From Mucilaginibacter gotjawali (GTDB lineage: Bacteria; Bacteroidota; Bacteroidia; Sphingobacteriales; Sphingobacteriaceae): a stretch of DNA of 64,000 nucleotides. Positions 1-9,010 of this stretch are shown in pieces (the stretch's first letter is position 1; each line of letters begins with the position of its first letter). Position numbers and translations under genes: made by a program. The notes below the pieces were generated by a model, which made no database searches, had not been told where the DNA came from, and worked only from the letters and a program-made list of their open reading frames with translations. The stretch spans positions 1,054,001-1,118,000 of the forward strand of contig NZ_AP017313.1 of assembly GCF_002355435.1 (NCBI RefSeq), in the 5' to 3' direction.

Positions 1-683
1 CTTCTAACGGTTCATGTAATGCTATGCACGACAGCATGATGCCGATATCCGGCATGGGGCAGATGTTTGATATGATGATCAACGCCTTTTATGGCGGGGT
101 TGGGGTGGGCTATCTTAACTTCTACATTTTTATCATCATTGCCGTATTTATATCGGGATTGATGGTTGGGCGGACGCCTGAGTTTTTGGGACGAAAGATT
201 GAAGCGCGTGAAATGAAAATTGCTTCGCTTATTGCTTTGCTGCACCCTTTTTTAATATTGGTAGGTACCATGATCGCATCATGGGTGTTGGTGAATTACC
301 CGAATATAAACTGGTCTGTTAAGCCGTCGGCGTGGTTAAATAACCCAGGCTTTCACGGCTTTTCCGAAATGTTATATCAGTTTAGCTCAGCTTCGGCCAA
401 TAACGGTTCCGGTTATGCAGGGTTAACAGCAAATAACATTTTCTGGAACTTCGGTACCGGTTTGGTGATCTTCCTTGGGCGGTTTTTACCGATTATTGGT
501 CCGGTAGCCATCGCTGGAATCCTGGCCAACAAAAAATTCATTCCCGAATCAGCAGGAACACTTAAAACTGATACTGTAACATTTGGTTTAATGATTTTTG
601 CTGTGATCGTCATAATTGCTGCACTGGCATTCTTCCCGGCATTGACTTTAGGGCCTATAGCTGAACACTTTTCACTTAAATAA
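1..683 (+). CDS. kdpA: KdpA, potassium-transporting ATPase potassium-binding subunit (5' end outside window)
   Basis: C-terminal part of the channel-like subunit that binds and translocates K+ in the KdpFABC uptake complex of the inner membrane. The frame is open from base 3 to the left edge, so the gene starts outside the window; the first in-frame ATG (24) is internal. Seen: the KdpA-type stretch NAMHDSMMP, then GLMVGRTPEFLGRKIE, a filter-like loop NNGSGYAGL and several hydrophobic segments ending at FPALTLGPIAEHF. The stop lies 19 bases before kdpB, as expected for one operon. Identification is firm; whether a kdpF lies upstream cannot be seen. Confidence 0.96.
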   Translation, partial: SNGSCNAMHDSMMPISGMGQMFDMMINAFYGGVGVGYLNFYIFIIIAVFISGLMVGRTPEFLGRKIEAREMKIASLIALLHPFLILVGTMIASWVLVNYPNINWSVKPSAWLNNPGFHGFSEMLYQFSSASANNGSGYAGLTANNIFWNFGTGLVIFLGRFLPIIGPVAIAGILANKKFIPESAGTLKTDTVTFGLMIFAVIVIIAALAFFPALTLGPIAEHFSLK

Positions 684-702
684 TTTATAGAAAGAAATTA
701 TC

Positions 703-2733
703 ATGAGATCAAATCAAAATACATTATTTCAGCGCGACCAGGTGAAAGAGGCGTTCCTGCATTCTTTCACTAAGCTGAACCCACGCTTATTATTCCGTAA
801 CCCGGTGATGTTCACCGTGGAGATCGGTGCGGCGATTATGCTGGTGGTAACTGTTTTCTCGCTGTTCAATAAAACACAGGGAAGCTTTGCTTACAACCTC
901 ACTATATTCATTATTTTATACCTCACCGTACAATTTGCCACTTTTGCCGAAGCGATTGCCGAAGCGCGCGGCAAGGCACAGGCCGAAAGCCTGCGCAAAA
1001 CCCGCGAGGAAACACCTGCCCGCCTGCTGGTTGACGGCAAAGAAAAGACAGTAATGTCCTCTTTATTAAGAAAAGGAGATGTTTTTATCTGCGAAGCAGG
1101 CGACAATATCCCAACCGACGGCGAGATCATTGAAGGTATTGCTACCATTGATGAGTCGGCAATTACCGGTGAATCTGCGCCGGTGATTCGCGAATCGGGC
1201 GGTGATAAATCATCGGTAACCGGTGGTACAAAGGTACTGTCGGATAAGATAAAGGTGATGGTGACTACCCAGCCGGGCGAAAGCTTCCTGGATAAGATGA
1301 TTGCCCTGGTTGAAGGTGCATCGCGCCAGAAAACACCAAATGAAATAGCATTAACCATATTGCTGGCGGGTTTCACGCTGATCTTCGTGATCGTGTGCGT
1401 TACCTTAAAGCCATTTGGCGATTATGCCAATACCCCTATTACCATTGCGGCATTTATTTCACTATTTGTTTGTTTGATACCCACAACCATCGGTGGCCTG
1501 TTATCGGCCATCGGTATTGCGGGTATGGACAGGGCGTTGCGTGCCAATGTAATTACCAAATCAGGTAAAGCCGTTGAAACAGCCGGTGACCTTGACACCC
1601 TGTTGCTTGATAAAACCGGTACAATCACCATTGGTAACCGTAAGGCTACTAACTTTTATCCTGCAAGCGGAGTAAATGAACTGGATTTTATTACCGCCTG
1701 TGTTTTAAGCTCGCTGGCTGACGAAACTCCCGAAGGTAAATCCATCGTTGAGCTGGGTGAAAACGGTAAAACTAAAGTAAACGCTAAGGTGCCTGATGGT
1801 TCGGTGTTTATTAAGTTCACGGCCGAAACCCGTTCAAGCGGTTTGGATACCCCTGATGGTTTGCGCATCCGTAAAGGCGCTTTCGACTCTATCCGTAACA
1901 TCGCCCTTAAGGCCGGAAATTCATTCCCTGCAGATGTGGAAGAAAATGTGAAAGTGATCTCTTCAAATGGCGGTACCCCTTTAGTGGTATCACAAAACGA
2001 AAAGATCCTGGGCGTAATTGAATTACAGGACATTATTAAACCGGGTATAGCCGAGCGTTTTGAACGCCTGCGCAAAATGGGTGTAAAAACGGTAATGGTA
2101 ACTGGTGACAACCCTTTAACCGCCAAATTTATTGCCAATAAAGCCGGTGTGGATGATTTTATTGCCGAGGCTAAGCCCGAAGATAAAATGAACTACATTA
2201 AAGCTGAGCAACAGGGCGGAAAACTGGTCGCCATGATGGGCGACGGTACAAATGACGCGCCCGCTTTGGCCCAGGCTGACGTTGGCGTAGCAATGAACAG
2301 CGGCACGCAGGCCGCCAAAGAAGCCGGTAACATGGTTGATTTGGATAACGACCCTACCAAACTGATTGAGATCGTTGAGATAGGCAAGCAGTTGCTGATG
2401 ACCCGCGGTACTTTAACCACCTTCTCTATCGCTAACGACGTGGCTAAATATTTTGCTATTGTTCCGGCTTTATTCATGGTTTCCATTCCGGCCTTAAAAT
2501 CGCTGAATATTATGGACCTGCACAGCCCGCAATCGGCTATACTATCAGCTGTGATATTTAATGCCATTATTATCCCGATGCTTATTCCATTGGCTTTAAG
2601 AGGCGTTGAATACAAACCGATAGGAGCAAGCGCTTTATTGCGCCGTAACCTGTTTATCTATGGCCTGGGCGGCGTATTGGTTCCGTTCATAGGTATCAAA
2701 TTAATCGATCTTTTGGTCGGAATATTAATATAG
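703..2733 (+). CDS. kdpB: KdpB, potassium-transporting P-type ATPase catalytic subunit
   Basis: P-type ATPase (676 aa, normal length) that hydrolyses ATP to drive K+ import through KdpA. Seen: actuator-domain motif AITGESAPV, phosphorylation motif [10 protein letters not shown] with the phosphorylated Asp at residue 303, and hinge motif [20 protein letters not shown], flanked by membrane segments at both ends. The tail [14 protein letters not shown] is characteristic of KdpB. It sits between kdpA and kdpC in the conserved order. All key residues are present, so it should be active. Confidence 0.98.
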   Translation: MRSNQNTLFQRDQVKEAFLHSFTKLNPRLLFRNPVMFTVEIGAAIMLVVTVFSLFNKTQGSFAYNLTIFIILYLTVQFATFAEAIAEARGKAQAESLRKTREETPARLLVDGKEKTVMSSLLRKGDVFICEAGDNIPTDGEIIEGIATIDESAITGESAPVIRESGGDKSSVTGGTKVLSDKIKVMVTTQPGESFLDKMIALVEGASRQKTPNEIALTILLAGFTLIFVIVCVTLKPFGDYANTPITIAAFISLFVCLIPTTIGGLLSAIGIAGMDRALRANVITKSGKAVETAGDLDTLLLDKTGTITIGNRKATNFYPASGVNELDFITACVLSSLADETPEGKSIVELGENGKTKVNAKVPDGSVFIKFTAETRSSGLDTPDGLRIRKGAFDSIRNIALKAGNSFPADVEENVKVISSNGGTPLVVSQNEKILGVIELQDIIKPGIAERFERLRKMGVKTVMVTGDNPLTAKFIANKAGVDDFIAEAKPEDKMNYIKAEQQGGKLVAMMGDGTNDAPALAQADVGVAMNSGTQAAKEAGNMVDLDNDPTKLIEIVEIGKQLLMTRGTLTTFSIANDVAKYFAIVPALFMVSIPALKSLNIMDLHSPQSAILSAVIFNAIIIPMLIPLALRGVEYKPIGASALLRRNLFIYGLGGVLVPFIGIKLIDLLVGILI

Positions 2734-2810
2734 ATGTGAGATGTTAGATATGAGATTTGAGACAAAGTGACCGTTTCAATCTCATATCTCAAATCTCATA
2801 TCTCAAATCT
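2733..2810. repeat. Intergenic word-repeat hairpin, word gagatatgagattt
   Basis: Arm one (about 2733-2763) repeats variants of gatatgagatttgag. Arm two (about 2779-2810) holds the reverse complement, atctcatatctcaaat, twice. The pair can fold into a long imperfect hairpin in the kdpB-kdpC mRNA gap. The same word recurs at 52087-52246 and 61676-61825. Confidence 0.85.
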
Positions 2811-2828
2811 ATTTTAAATCTTAAAAAA

Positions 2829-3398
2829 ATGAAAACATATTTTTTGCCTTCACTAAGAATAACAGTTGTACTGTTAGTGCTGTTATCAGGCCTTTATCCG
2901 CTGGTAATAGCAGGCATCGGAAAATTTACACCGGGACAAGGTGACGGCGTTACCGTTACTTACAAAGGGCGCGTTGTTGGTTATGCCAACATCGGCCAAA
3001 AATTCACAAAGGATCAGTATTTCTGGTCGCGCCCGTCTGCCGCCAATTACCAGGCAGATGCCGGCGTAGGTTCTAACAAAGGACCTTCAAATCCGGATTA
3101 CCTGAAAGGCGTTGAAAAACTGATTGACACCTTTATGGTACATAACCCAACTGTAAAACGTGGTGAGATCCCTGCCGAACTGGTTACTTCATCAGGTTCA
3201 GGTTTGGATCCTAACTTATCGCCTGCTGGCGCCGAAGTTCAGGTAGCAAGGATTGCCAAAGTACGCAATATCCCTGCTGCACAGGTGGAAAAAATTATTG
3301 CTGATAATACCGAAGGGCCGGTTTTAGGCCTGTTCGGACCATCAAAAGTGAACGTTTTGAAAATGAACGTTGCTTTGGATGAATTGACTAATAAGTAA
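2829..3398 (+). CDS. kdpC: KdpC, potassium-transporting ATPase C subunit
   Basis: Single-pass subunit (189 aa) that stabilises the KdpFABC complex and helps ATP binding by KdpB. I place the start at ATG 2829 (MKTYFLPSLR): it begins directly before the one N-terminal membrane segment and gives the usual 190-residue length. The longer in-frame extension to 2757 would translate the hairpin repeat. Seen: GLYPLVIAGIG, then YFWSRPSAANYQ, SSGSGLDPNLSPAGAEVQVARI and a C-terminal GLFGPSKVNVLKMN, all typical of KdpC. Third gene of the kdp operon. Confidence 0.97.
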   Translation: MKTYFLPSLRITVVLLVLLSGLYPLVIAGIGKFTPGQGDGVTVTYKGRVVGYANIGQKFTKDQYFWSRPSAANYQADAGVGSNKGPSNPDYLKGVEKLIDTFMVHNPTVKRGEIPAELVTSSGSGLDPNLSPAGAEVQVARIAKVRNIPAAQVEKIIADNTEGPVLGLFGPSKVNVLKMNVALDELTNK

Positions 3399-3446
3399 GT
3401 GGTTGATTAAGTTGATTAAGTGAATAGTAAAAATAACAAATTTTGC

Positions 3447-3486
3447 CATTGCCAGGCACCAGGGTTACTTACCGATGCCTGGCAAT
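3447..3486 (+). promoter_or_regulatory. Hairpin ahead of the porin gene
   Basis: A perfect 11-base inverted repeat, attgccaggca at 3447-3457 and tgcctggcaat at 3476-3486, lies just upstream of the porin start. No T-run follows, so it does not look like an intrinsic terminator. It could stabilise or process the mRNA; this role is inference. Confidence 0.5.
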
Positions 3487-3508
3487 AACAAGTTCTATCT
3501 TAAAAAAA

Positions 3509-4597
3509 ATGAAATATAAAATAACATTACTCATAATGGCCATTGCAGGCCTTACTATAACCGCCAACGCGCAGGATACTATTAAAACAACCGGGGATGC
3601 GCCCTTAGTGCTGAGCGGTTCGGTAGATACCTATTTTAAAACCGATTTTTCGGGAAAACCAAATATCCCGACCAGCTTTGCAAACGAATTAAACTCTATT
3701 TCGATCGGCATGGTCGACCTGGGATTAAAAAAATCAGTGGGCAAAGCCTCATTTGTGGGTGAACTTTCTTTCGGCCCCCGCGGACAACAGGAATCCATCC
3801 CAAATACTGATCCGGGTTTAGCTTATGTGGGTAATTCAACCGGTGTAGCTTATTCCAGCTACCACATCCAAAACTTGTATGTATCGTATGCATTTACTGA
3901 TAAATTCAGCATGACAGCCGGTTACATGTCAACCTTTATCGGTTATGAAGTGATCAGCCCTGCTGCAAACTTCAACTATTCAACTTCTTATTTATTTACC
4001 AATGGCCCGTTCCAGAATGCCGGCTTAAAAGCCACTTATGCTTTTTCGGATAAAGTAAGCTTAATGGCGGGTATATTTAATGACTACTGGAATGTTTACC
4101 AGTCGGGCGGAAAGGTTAATACATTTGGCGCTCAGTTAACCGTAACCCCTGTAAAAAACTGGACAGCCTACCTGAACGTGGTAACCGGTTCATCCTACGG
4201 AACAGAATTTGACCTTACAACTGCCTATCAAATTACAAGTGCTTTCAAACTGGGTTTAAATGCTGCTGATTTCTCTGCATCAAACGGGGTAACCGGTGGA
4301 TTTTCAGGCGTAGCCCTGTATCCACAATTAGCGGTATCAAAAGCGGTAACCCTGGGTTTAAGAGGAGAGTATTTTACAACCAAAACCGGAACTTATTCAA
4401 CCGGTGGCTTAGGCCCAGCAGCCGGCGAATCGGTAACTGGCATTACATTTACAGCCAATGTTAAAGCAGGCCCGTTAACGCTGATCCCTGAAGTAAGATT
4501 TGACAATACATCAAAAAGCGACCAGTTTGTAGATGGCAACGGTAATTTCACCACCGGTGCTTCACAATTTGTTTTGGCTGCTGTGTATGCATTTTGA
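3509..4597 (+). CDS. Outer-membrane beta-barrel porin (OmpL/porin-2-like) of the kdp locus
   Basis: A 362-residue protein with a clear signal peptide (about residues 1-22, ending TANAQ) followed by alternating beta strands rich in Gly, Tyr and Phe, ending in the outer-membrane-type terminal FVLAAVYAF. Start chosen at ATG 3509, which begins the signal peptide; the frame opens earlier at 3443. It resembles the putative beta-barrel porin-2 family. Its position between kdpC and the KdpD-like sensor suggests that it lets K+ cross the outer membrane as part of the same response, which is inference from context. Function unproven; barrel assignment likely. Confidence 0.85.
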   Translation: MKYKITLLIMAIAGLTITANAQDTIKTTGDAPLVLSGSVDTYFKTDFSGKPNIPTSFANELNSISIGMVDLGLKKSVGKASFVGELSFGPRGQQESIPNTDPGLAYVGNSTGVAYSSYHIQNLYVSYAFTDKFSMTAGYMSTFIGYEVISPAANFNYSTSYLFTNGPFQNAGLKATYAFSDKVSLMAGIFNDYWNVYQSGGKVNTFGAQLTVTPVKNWTAYLNVVTGSSYGTEFDLTTAYQITSAFKLGLNAADFSASNGVTGGFSGVALYPQLAVSKAVTLGLRGEYFTTKTGTYSTGGLGPAAGESVTGITFTANVKAGPLTLIPEVRFDNTSKSDQFVDGNGNFTTGASQFVLAAVYAF

Positions 4598-4648
4598 TAA
4601 AAGGATTTAAATATAAAAACGACTCAATGAGGGGAGCGTGTGTGGTTA

Positions 4649-4734
4649 GCCTCACCCCGACCCTCTCCAAAGGAGAGGGAGGCATAAGCTCTTCGTTTTT
4701 AAGTCCTCTCCTTTGGAGAGGATTTAGGTGAGGC
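4649..4734. repeat. CTCACCCC/CTCTCC..GGAGAG repeat element
   Basis: GC-rich element: ctcaccccgaccctctcc, then ggagaggg (4651-4679), and after a spacer the inverted half cctctcctttggagagga followed by ttaggtgaggc (to 4734). Similar elements occur at 10727-10873 and, as a half copy, at 36832-36868. It looks like a dispersed REP/MITE-like repeat. Confidence 0.8.
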
Positions 4735-4836
4735 AAAACGAATTGATTGAGTTGTGGAGTTAAGAGAAACGCGGATTATTGTATTATAATTAATTATTGT
4801 TTGTTAATTATAGTTTGGTTTGATTGAGATTCGCGT

Positions 4837-4865
4837 AAAAAAGGGGGTGCCCGCACCCCCTTTAT
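4837..4865. terminator. Bidirectional intrinsic terminator
   Basis: Stem gggggtgc (4843-4850) / gcaccccc (4853-4860) with a two-base loop, preceded by an A-run and followed by TTT. It fits termination of the kdp-porin transcript. It implies that the KdpD-like genes downstream have their own promoter or depend on read-through. Confidence 0.8.
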
Positions 4866-4880
4866 AAGGTTTTGATGGTT

Positions 4881-5012
4881 AGGTGAGTGGTTGATTAAGT
4901 TGATTAAGTGAATGGTTATAAATTGAGTTAATTTTGCTGCAAATATTTTAAACGGAGTACTGCAAGCCCATCCGAAAATTAAACTTAATCAACTACTCAC
5001 CTAATCAACCTT
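4881..5012. repeat. Intergenic word-repeat hairpin, word gttgattaag
   Basis: Arm one (4881-4914) holds gtggttgattaagttgatta; arm two (4983-5012) holds its complement, cttaatcaac and ctaatcaacc. The same word appears as a single arm at 3400-3424 and as a hairpin at 19507-19598. Confidence 0.8.
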
Positions 5013-5023
5013 AAACTAATACA

Positions 5024-6154
5024 ATGAACGACGAAAATAAAGAGCAGTCGGTTGAGCATTTTCTCGAGTTGATTAAAAAATCAAGGCGGGGAAAGTTTAA
5101 GATCTATATTGGCATGAGTGCCGGTGTTGGTAAAACTTACCGCATGCTAACGGAGGCGCGTACGCTGTTACGCAATGGTATTGATGTTAAGATCGGGTAT
5201 GTCGAAACGCATAAACGCAGGGAAACTGAAGTCCTGGTGGAAGGATTGCCTATCATTCCGCGGCGTAAGCTTTTTTATAAAGGCAAAGAGCTGGAAGAGA
5301 TGGATCTGAACGCCATTATCAACCTTCGGCCCGAAGTGGTAGTGGTTGATGAACTGGCCCATACCAATATTGAGGGCAGTAAAAACGAAAAACGCTGGCA
5401 GGATGTAATGGATATTTTAAATGCCGGCATCAATGTGATCAGCGCAGTTAACATACAGCATATCGAAAGCCTGAACGAAGAGGTGGAGAAGATTACCGGC
5501 GCATCCATCAATGAGCGCATCCCTGATAAGGTATTGCAGATGGCCGATGAGGTAGTGAATATTGACCTTACTGCTGACGAACTGGTTGACCGCCTGAAGG
5601 AGGGAAAAATTTATGATGAGAAAAAAATCCAGCAGGCTTTAAATAACTTTTTCCAGGCAGAAAGGATCCTGCAGCTGCGCGAGCTGGCATTAAGGGAAGT
5701 TGCCAACCAGGTAGAGCGGAAAATTAATACCGAGGTGCCAAAAAACATCAAATTGCGCCCCGAGATATTTTTAGCCTGCATCAGCACCAACGAGGAATCA
5801 GCAAAGATCATCATCCGCAAAACAGCGCGGCTGGCATCTTATTACCATTCAAACTGGTTCCTGCTGTATGTGCAAACATCCAACGAAAGCAGCGATAAAA
5901 TAAACCTGGCGTCGCAGCGCCACCTCATCAATAACTTTAAGTTAGCCACGCAATTGGGCGCCGAAGTTTTGAAGGTGAAAAGCAATAACATCGCCAAAAC
6001 GATATGGGAAACTGCCGAAAAATACGACGTGACAACTATTTGTCTCGGCAAGCCACACTTTAAGTTCTACCAGTTGGTAATGAAAACCGCTGTTTTTACC
6101 CAATTGCTTAATAAAATGTCAAAAACACATATTGATCTTGTAATACTATCATAA
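5024..6154 (+). CDS. kdpD: KdpD-like cytosolic sensor module (KdpD N-domain plus Usp domain, no kinase)
   Basis: A 376-residue cytosolic protein that corresponds only to the N-terminal half of classical KdpD. Seen: P-loop IGMSAGVGKTY (about residues 30-38), Walker B VVVVDELAHTN (105-114), and the KdpD-typical VNIQHIESLNEEVE and ERIPDKVLQMADEVVNIDL. A universal-stress-protein-like domain follows from about residue 250 and ends in an SKTHIDLVILS strand. There are no membrane segments and no kinase domain. The stop overlaps the next gene's ATG by one base, so translation is coupled to a separate histidine kinase. Together the two probably replace a full-length KdpD. Confidence 0.93.
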   Translation: MNDENKEQSVEHFLELIKKSRRGKFKIYIGMSAGVGKTYRMLTEARTLLRNGIDVKIGYVETHKRRETEVLVEGLPIIPRRKLFYKGKELEEMDLNAIINLRPEVVVVDELAHTNIEGSKNEKRWQDVMDILNAGINVISAVNIQHIESLNEEVEKITGASINERIPDKVLQMADEVVNIDLTADELVDRLKEGKIYDEKKIQQALNNFFQAERILQLRELALREVANQVERKINTEVPKNIKLRPEIFLACISTNEESAKIIIRKTARLASYYHSNWFLLYVQTSNESSDKINLASQRHLINNFKLATQLGAEVLKVKSNNIAKTIWETAEKYDVTTICLGKPHFKFYQLVMKTAVFTQLLNKMSKTHIDLVILS

Positions 6155-7869
6155 TGACTATTAAAAATAAACTCCGGATCGGCATCAGCTTTTTATTCCT
6201 GCTGGCTTTAATATGCTGCGGTTTGTCTATCTATTATCTTAACCGTCTTTCGGCCGATGCAAAAAATATATTGAAAGATAATTACGAAACCGTAACGTTT
6301 ACTAAGAATATGGGTGCTGCCGTTGACGCGAGTCCGGGCGAGCTGGGTAGCCGGCAGATAAAGATCATTGAGGAAAACCTGGTGAAACAGGAACACAATA
6401 TAACAGAACGCGGCGAAAAGGAACTCACGGATTCATTACGCCGGAAATTTGAGGAACTTAAGAAAATGCGCAATAATCAGCTGGCAGCCGCAGGACTTCA
6501 CTCCGATATGAAGCGTCTTCTGTATAGCATCATGCAGCTGAATATGAACGCTATAGAGCATAAGTATGAGAGAGCGGAAGGGACAGCAAATGAAGCTACA
6601 TTGCTGGTGGCTTTTGTTGGTTCGTTCCTGTTTTTGGTGGCCTTTAGCTTTGTGGTTAATTTCCCCGGCTATATTGCCAACCCGATAAAGGAACTGACGG
6701 AGCGGATTAAAGAAGTTTCGAACCGGAACTACCACCAGCAGCTCAACTTTAAATCGAATGATGAGTTTGGCGAACTGGGGCAGGCTTTTAATACCATGAC
6801 GACCAAGCTGGATGAATACGAACACAGCAACCTGGCCAGTATTTTATTTGAAAAGAAAAGGATCGAAACTATTATCAACTCCATGCACGATGCCATTATA
6901 GGCCTGGATGAAAAGTCGTTCATTATTTTCGCCAACGAAGTGGCCTGCACGATGATCGGCATTCCTGAACAGGGCCTTACCGGCCGCTCGGCGCCCGAAC
7001 TCTCACAGGAGAACGACTTGCTGCGGAACCTTTTGATCAGCGATCAGCAGAAAATGAAAATATTTGCCGACGGGCGCGAAAGTTATTATAATAAAGAAGT
7101 GCTGGAGGTAACAAACAATGATAAGGTAATTGGAAGAGTGATCATCCTTAAAAACATTACTGAATTTCAGCAACTGGATGATGCTAAAACCAATTTTATA
7201 GCCACCATCTCCCATGAGTTAAAAACGCCGATATCTTCCATAAAAATGAGCCTGAAATTGCTTGAGGACGACCGCATAGGCGCGGTAAACCCCGAACAAA
7301 GGCAATTGCTGGAAAATATTGATGAAGATGCGCGCAGGCTGCTGCAGATAACCGGTGAACTATTGGATATGGCACAGGTGGAGACCGGTAAATTGCAATT
7401 GAATTTTGGCAAAACGCATCCCGGCAATATTGTGGACTACGCAGTTAAGGCCCTGAAAACAACGGCCGAACAAAAACAGGTTACGATTAATGTGCAATGC
7501 GACCAAAGTTTGCCCGATGTACAGGCCGACCTGGACAAAACAACCTGGGTATTGATCAACCTGCTGTCAAACGCCATTAAATACAGCCATGAGAAATCTG
7601 TTGTTGACCTGGTAGTAAAGATCTACAAGGCTGATGAGATCGAGTTCTCGGTACAGGATCATGGCCGCGGGATCGACCAGCGGTACCTGTCGCGCATCTT
7701 CGACCGGTATTTTAAAGTGCCCGGCGCCACTACCGAGCAAACCGGGACAGGTTTGGGTCTTGCTATCGCTAAAGACTTTATTGAAGCCCAGGCAGGCAAA
7801 ATAGGCGTTGAAAGCGAAATTGGCGAAGGCAGCCGTTTTTACTTTACGCTGAAAAGGTTTGGGAAATGA
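6154..7869 (+). CDS. Sensor histidine kinase (HAMP-PAS-HisKA-HATPase) partner of the KdpD-like protein
   Basis: A 571-residue membrane kinase. Domains in order: TM1 (about 8-28), a helical extracytoplasmic part, TM2 (about 150-172), HAMP (ANPIKELTERIKEVSNRNY), coiled coil, PAS (about 235-340, start IINSMHDAIIGLD), HisKA with phospho-acceptor His354 in TISHELKTPISS, and HATPase_c with N box LLSNAIKYS, G1 DHGRGI and G2 GTGLGLAI. The first base of its ATG is the last base of the kdpD-like stop. It is probably the catalytic half of a split K+-sensing pair. No response regulator follows, so the KdpE partner is unseen and may lie upstream of kdpA. Confidence 0.93.
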   Translation: MTIKNKLRIGISFLFLLALICCGLSIYYLNRLSADAKNILKDNYETVTFTKNMGAAVDASPGELGSRQIKIIEENLVKQEHNITERGEKELTDSLRRKFEELKKMRNNQLAAAGLHSDMKRLLYSIMQLNMNAIEHKYERAEGTANEATLLVAFVGSFLFLVAFSFVVNFPGYIANPIKELTERIKEVSNRNYHQQLNFKSNDEFGELGQAFNTMTTKLDEYEHSNLASILFEKKRIETIINSMHDAIIGLDEKSFIIFANEVACTMIGIPEQGLTGRSAPELSQENDLLRNLLISDQQKMKIFADGRESYYNKEVLEVTNNDKVIGRVIILKNITEFQQLDDAKTNFIATISHELKTPISSIKMSLKLLEDDRIGAVNPEQRQLLENIDEDARRLLQITGELLDMAQVETGKLQLNFGKTHPGNIVDYAVKALKTTAEQKQVTINVQCDQSLPDVQADLDKTTWVLINLLSNAIKYSHEKSVVDLVVKIYKADEIEFSVQDHGRGIDQRYLSRIFDRYFKVPGATTEQTGTGLGLAIAKDFIEAQAGKIGVESEIGEGSRFYFTLKRFGK

Positions 7870-7908
7870 TGGGGGTGAATAGTGAGTGGTGAATAGTGAG
7901 TTGCGTCT

Positions 7909-8292
7909 TTACGTTGTTTTTAAAGCATACTCCTTTATAAGCGCATCAACCGGCAACCTCAAAAGTTGACTGAATTTCCGGATCATGGTTAGTGACAGCG
8001 CCTGTTTATAGTTGAGCACTTTGCTAACAGTGCCTTTGTCACCGTAAGCGGCTGCCAAATCGGATGGTTTATACCCGAAATCGTCCATCCGGATTTTGAT
8101 CATTTGTATTGGGTCAACTTCCGGAAAATCCCAAAGACTGTTTTCGTACTTTTCAATTAAATGTACTAAAAGCATTTTTTCTCTATGCTCATCGGTGTTT
8201 TTGGGCGAGCGCTTAACTTCCTCGTACCGGGCAATTGCTTTATCATAAGCCTGCTCGCTATCAATCAAAAACCACTGTGGATGAATATTCAT
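7909..8292 (-). CDS. HigA-type XRE-family antitoxin/regulator, apparently orphan
   Basis: A 127-residue protein whose C-terminal half carries a helix-turn-helix (DFGYKPSDLAAAYGDKGTVSKVLNYKQALSLTMIRKF, shown here by its ends DFGYKPSDLA and TMIRKF). The N-terminal helical region (WFLIDSEQAYDKAIARYEEV) is typical of the HigA/COG5499 group that neutralises RelE/HigB-like or MqsR-like toxins. Such antitoxins normally follow their toxin, but the gene upstream on this strand (8842-8357) is a membrane protein and no toxin ORF is present. It may act only as a DNA-binding regulator, or have lost its partner. Confidence 0.8.
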   Translation of the reverse strand: MNIHPQWFLIDSEQAYDKAIARYEEVKRSPKNTDEHREKMLLVHLIEKYENSLWDFPEVDPIQMIKIRMDDFGYKPSDLAAAYGDKGTVSKVLNYKQALSLTMIRKFSQLLRLPVDALIKEYALKTT

Positions 8293-8356
8293 ATTTCTTT
8301 TGGTTAAAGCTGAAAACTATAAGGAATTTCGGGTAAATAAAATGTTTTAAATCGCA

Positions 8357-8842
8357 TTAGCGGTGCTTGAGTTTTTTTATCAGTTCGTGATACCGGCCAA
8401 TGTTTACGCTGCTTATCTGTAATTTTTTCCCGTTCTTAAGCAACAAAATAGCTGTTTCGCCGATCTTTACCATATTCCTTGAAAACCCTGTTCTGTCTAT
8501 GTCTATTTGGCTGTCTTTTTCTGAAATATTACTGATATTGGCCCTCGGCACAACCCGCCTGAAAAATATAAAGGGCCTGCTAATTATCAATTCCGTGTCA
8601 GTCAGGTAACAAACTTTGAATGTTATAACTAGCCATAAAGCCATTAATCCAAAAAGAAGAATGACCCCTGCAAATATCACCCTAATCACCAATGTGGTTG
8701 TATTACCTGTATTTGAATTTGCATCTGATGAACTTGTCCAAAAGGAATAAGCACCCCATAAACAAAATAACCCAACGGATAGCATCAATACAAGAAAAAA
8801 ATAAGCAGGCCTGGTCTTAAAAATATGTTCGTCTGATTTCAC
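8357..8842 (-). CDS. Two-TM membrane protein with PH-like cytoplasmic domain
   Basis: 161 residues. Two hydrophobic segments (about 13-34 and 51-73) are followed by a soluble domain with a short beta-strand pattern (CYLTDTELIISRPFIFFRRV, then NISEKDSQIDI and ILLLKNGKKLQISSVN), resembling bacterial PH-like domain proteins. No catalytic motif is seen and the function is unknown. It is transcribed divergently from the acyltransferase-like gene at 9011 and lies directly upstream of the HigA-like gene, perhaps in one transcript. Confidence 0.65.
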   Translation of the reverse strand: MKSDEHIFKTRPAYFFLVLMLSVGLFCLWGAYSFWTSSSDANSNTGNTTTLVIRVIFAGVILLFGLMALWLVITFKVCYLTDTELIISRPFIFFRRVVPRANISNISEKDSQIDIDRTGFSRNMVKIGETAILLLKNGKKLQISSVNIGRYHELIKKLKHR

Positions 8843-9010
8843 TAATACTTTTGCTATAACTTAATTGGGTATGCTTTTAATTGAATTTCCAATACAAATG
8901 TAAAAATAATGACCAAAGAGTGCAATTTGAACCGTTTCACACTGATATAAACTTTAGGCCAAACTTATTTTTAATTCTTACCTTGAAATAATTTTTAAAC
9001 CTCGTTTACA

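Noticed and set aside
2733..2828. Longer KdpC start at 2757
   Set aside because: The extra 24 codons would translate the word-repeat hairpin; ATG 2829 gives the normal KdpC N-terminus and length.
3447..3486. Terminator between kdpC and the porin
   Set aside because: Good stem but a long loop and no T-run; it lies immediately upstream of the porin start.
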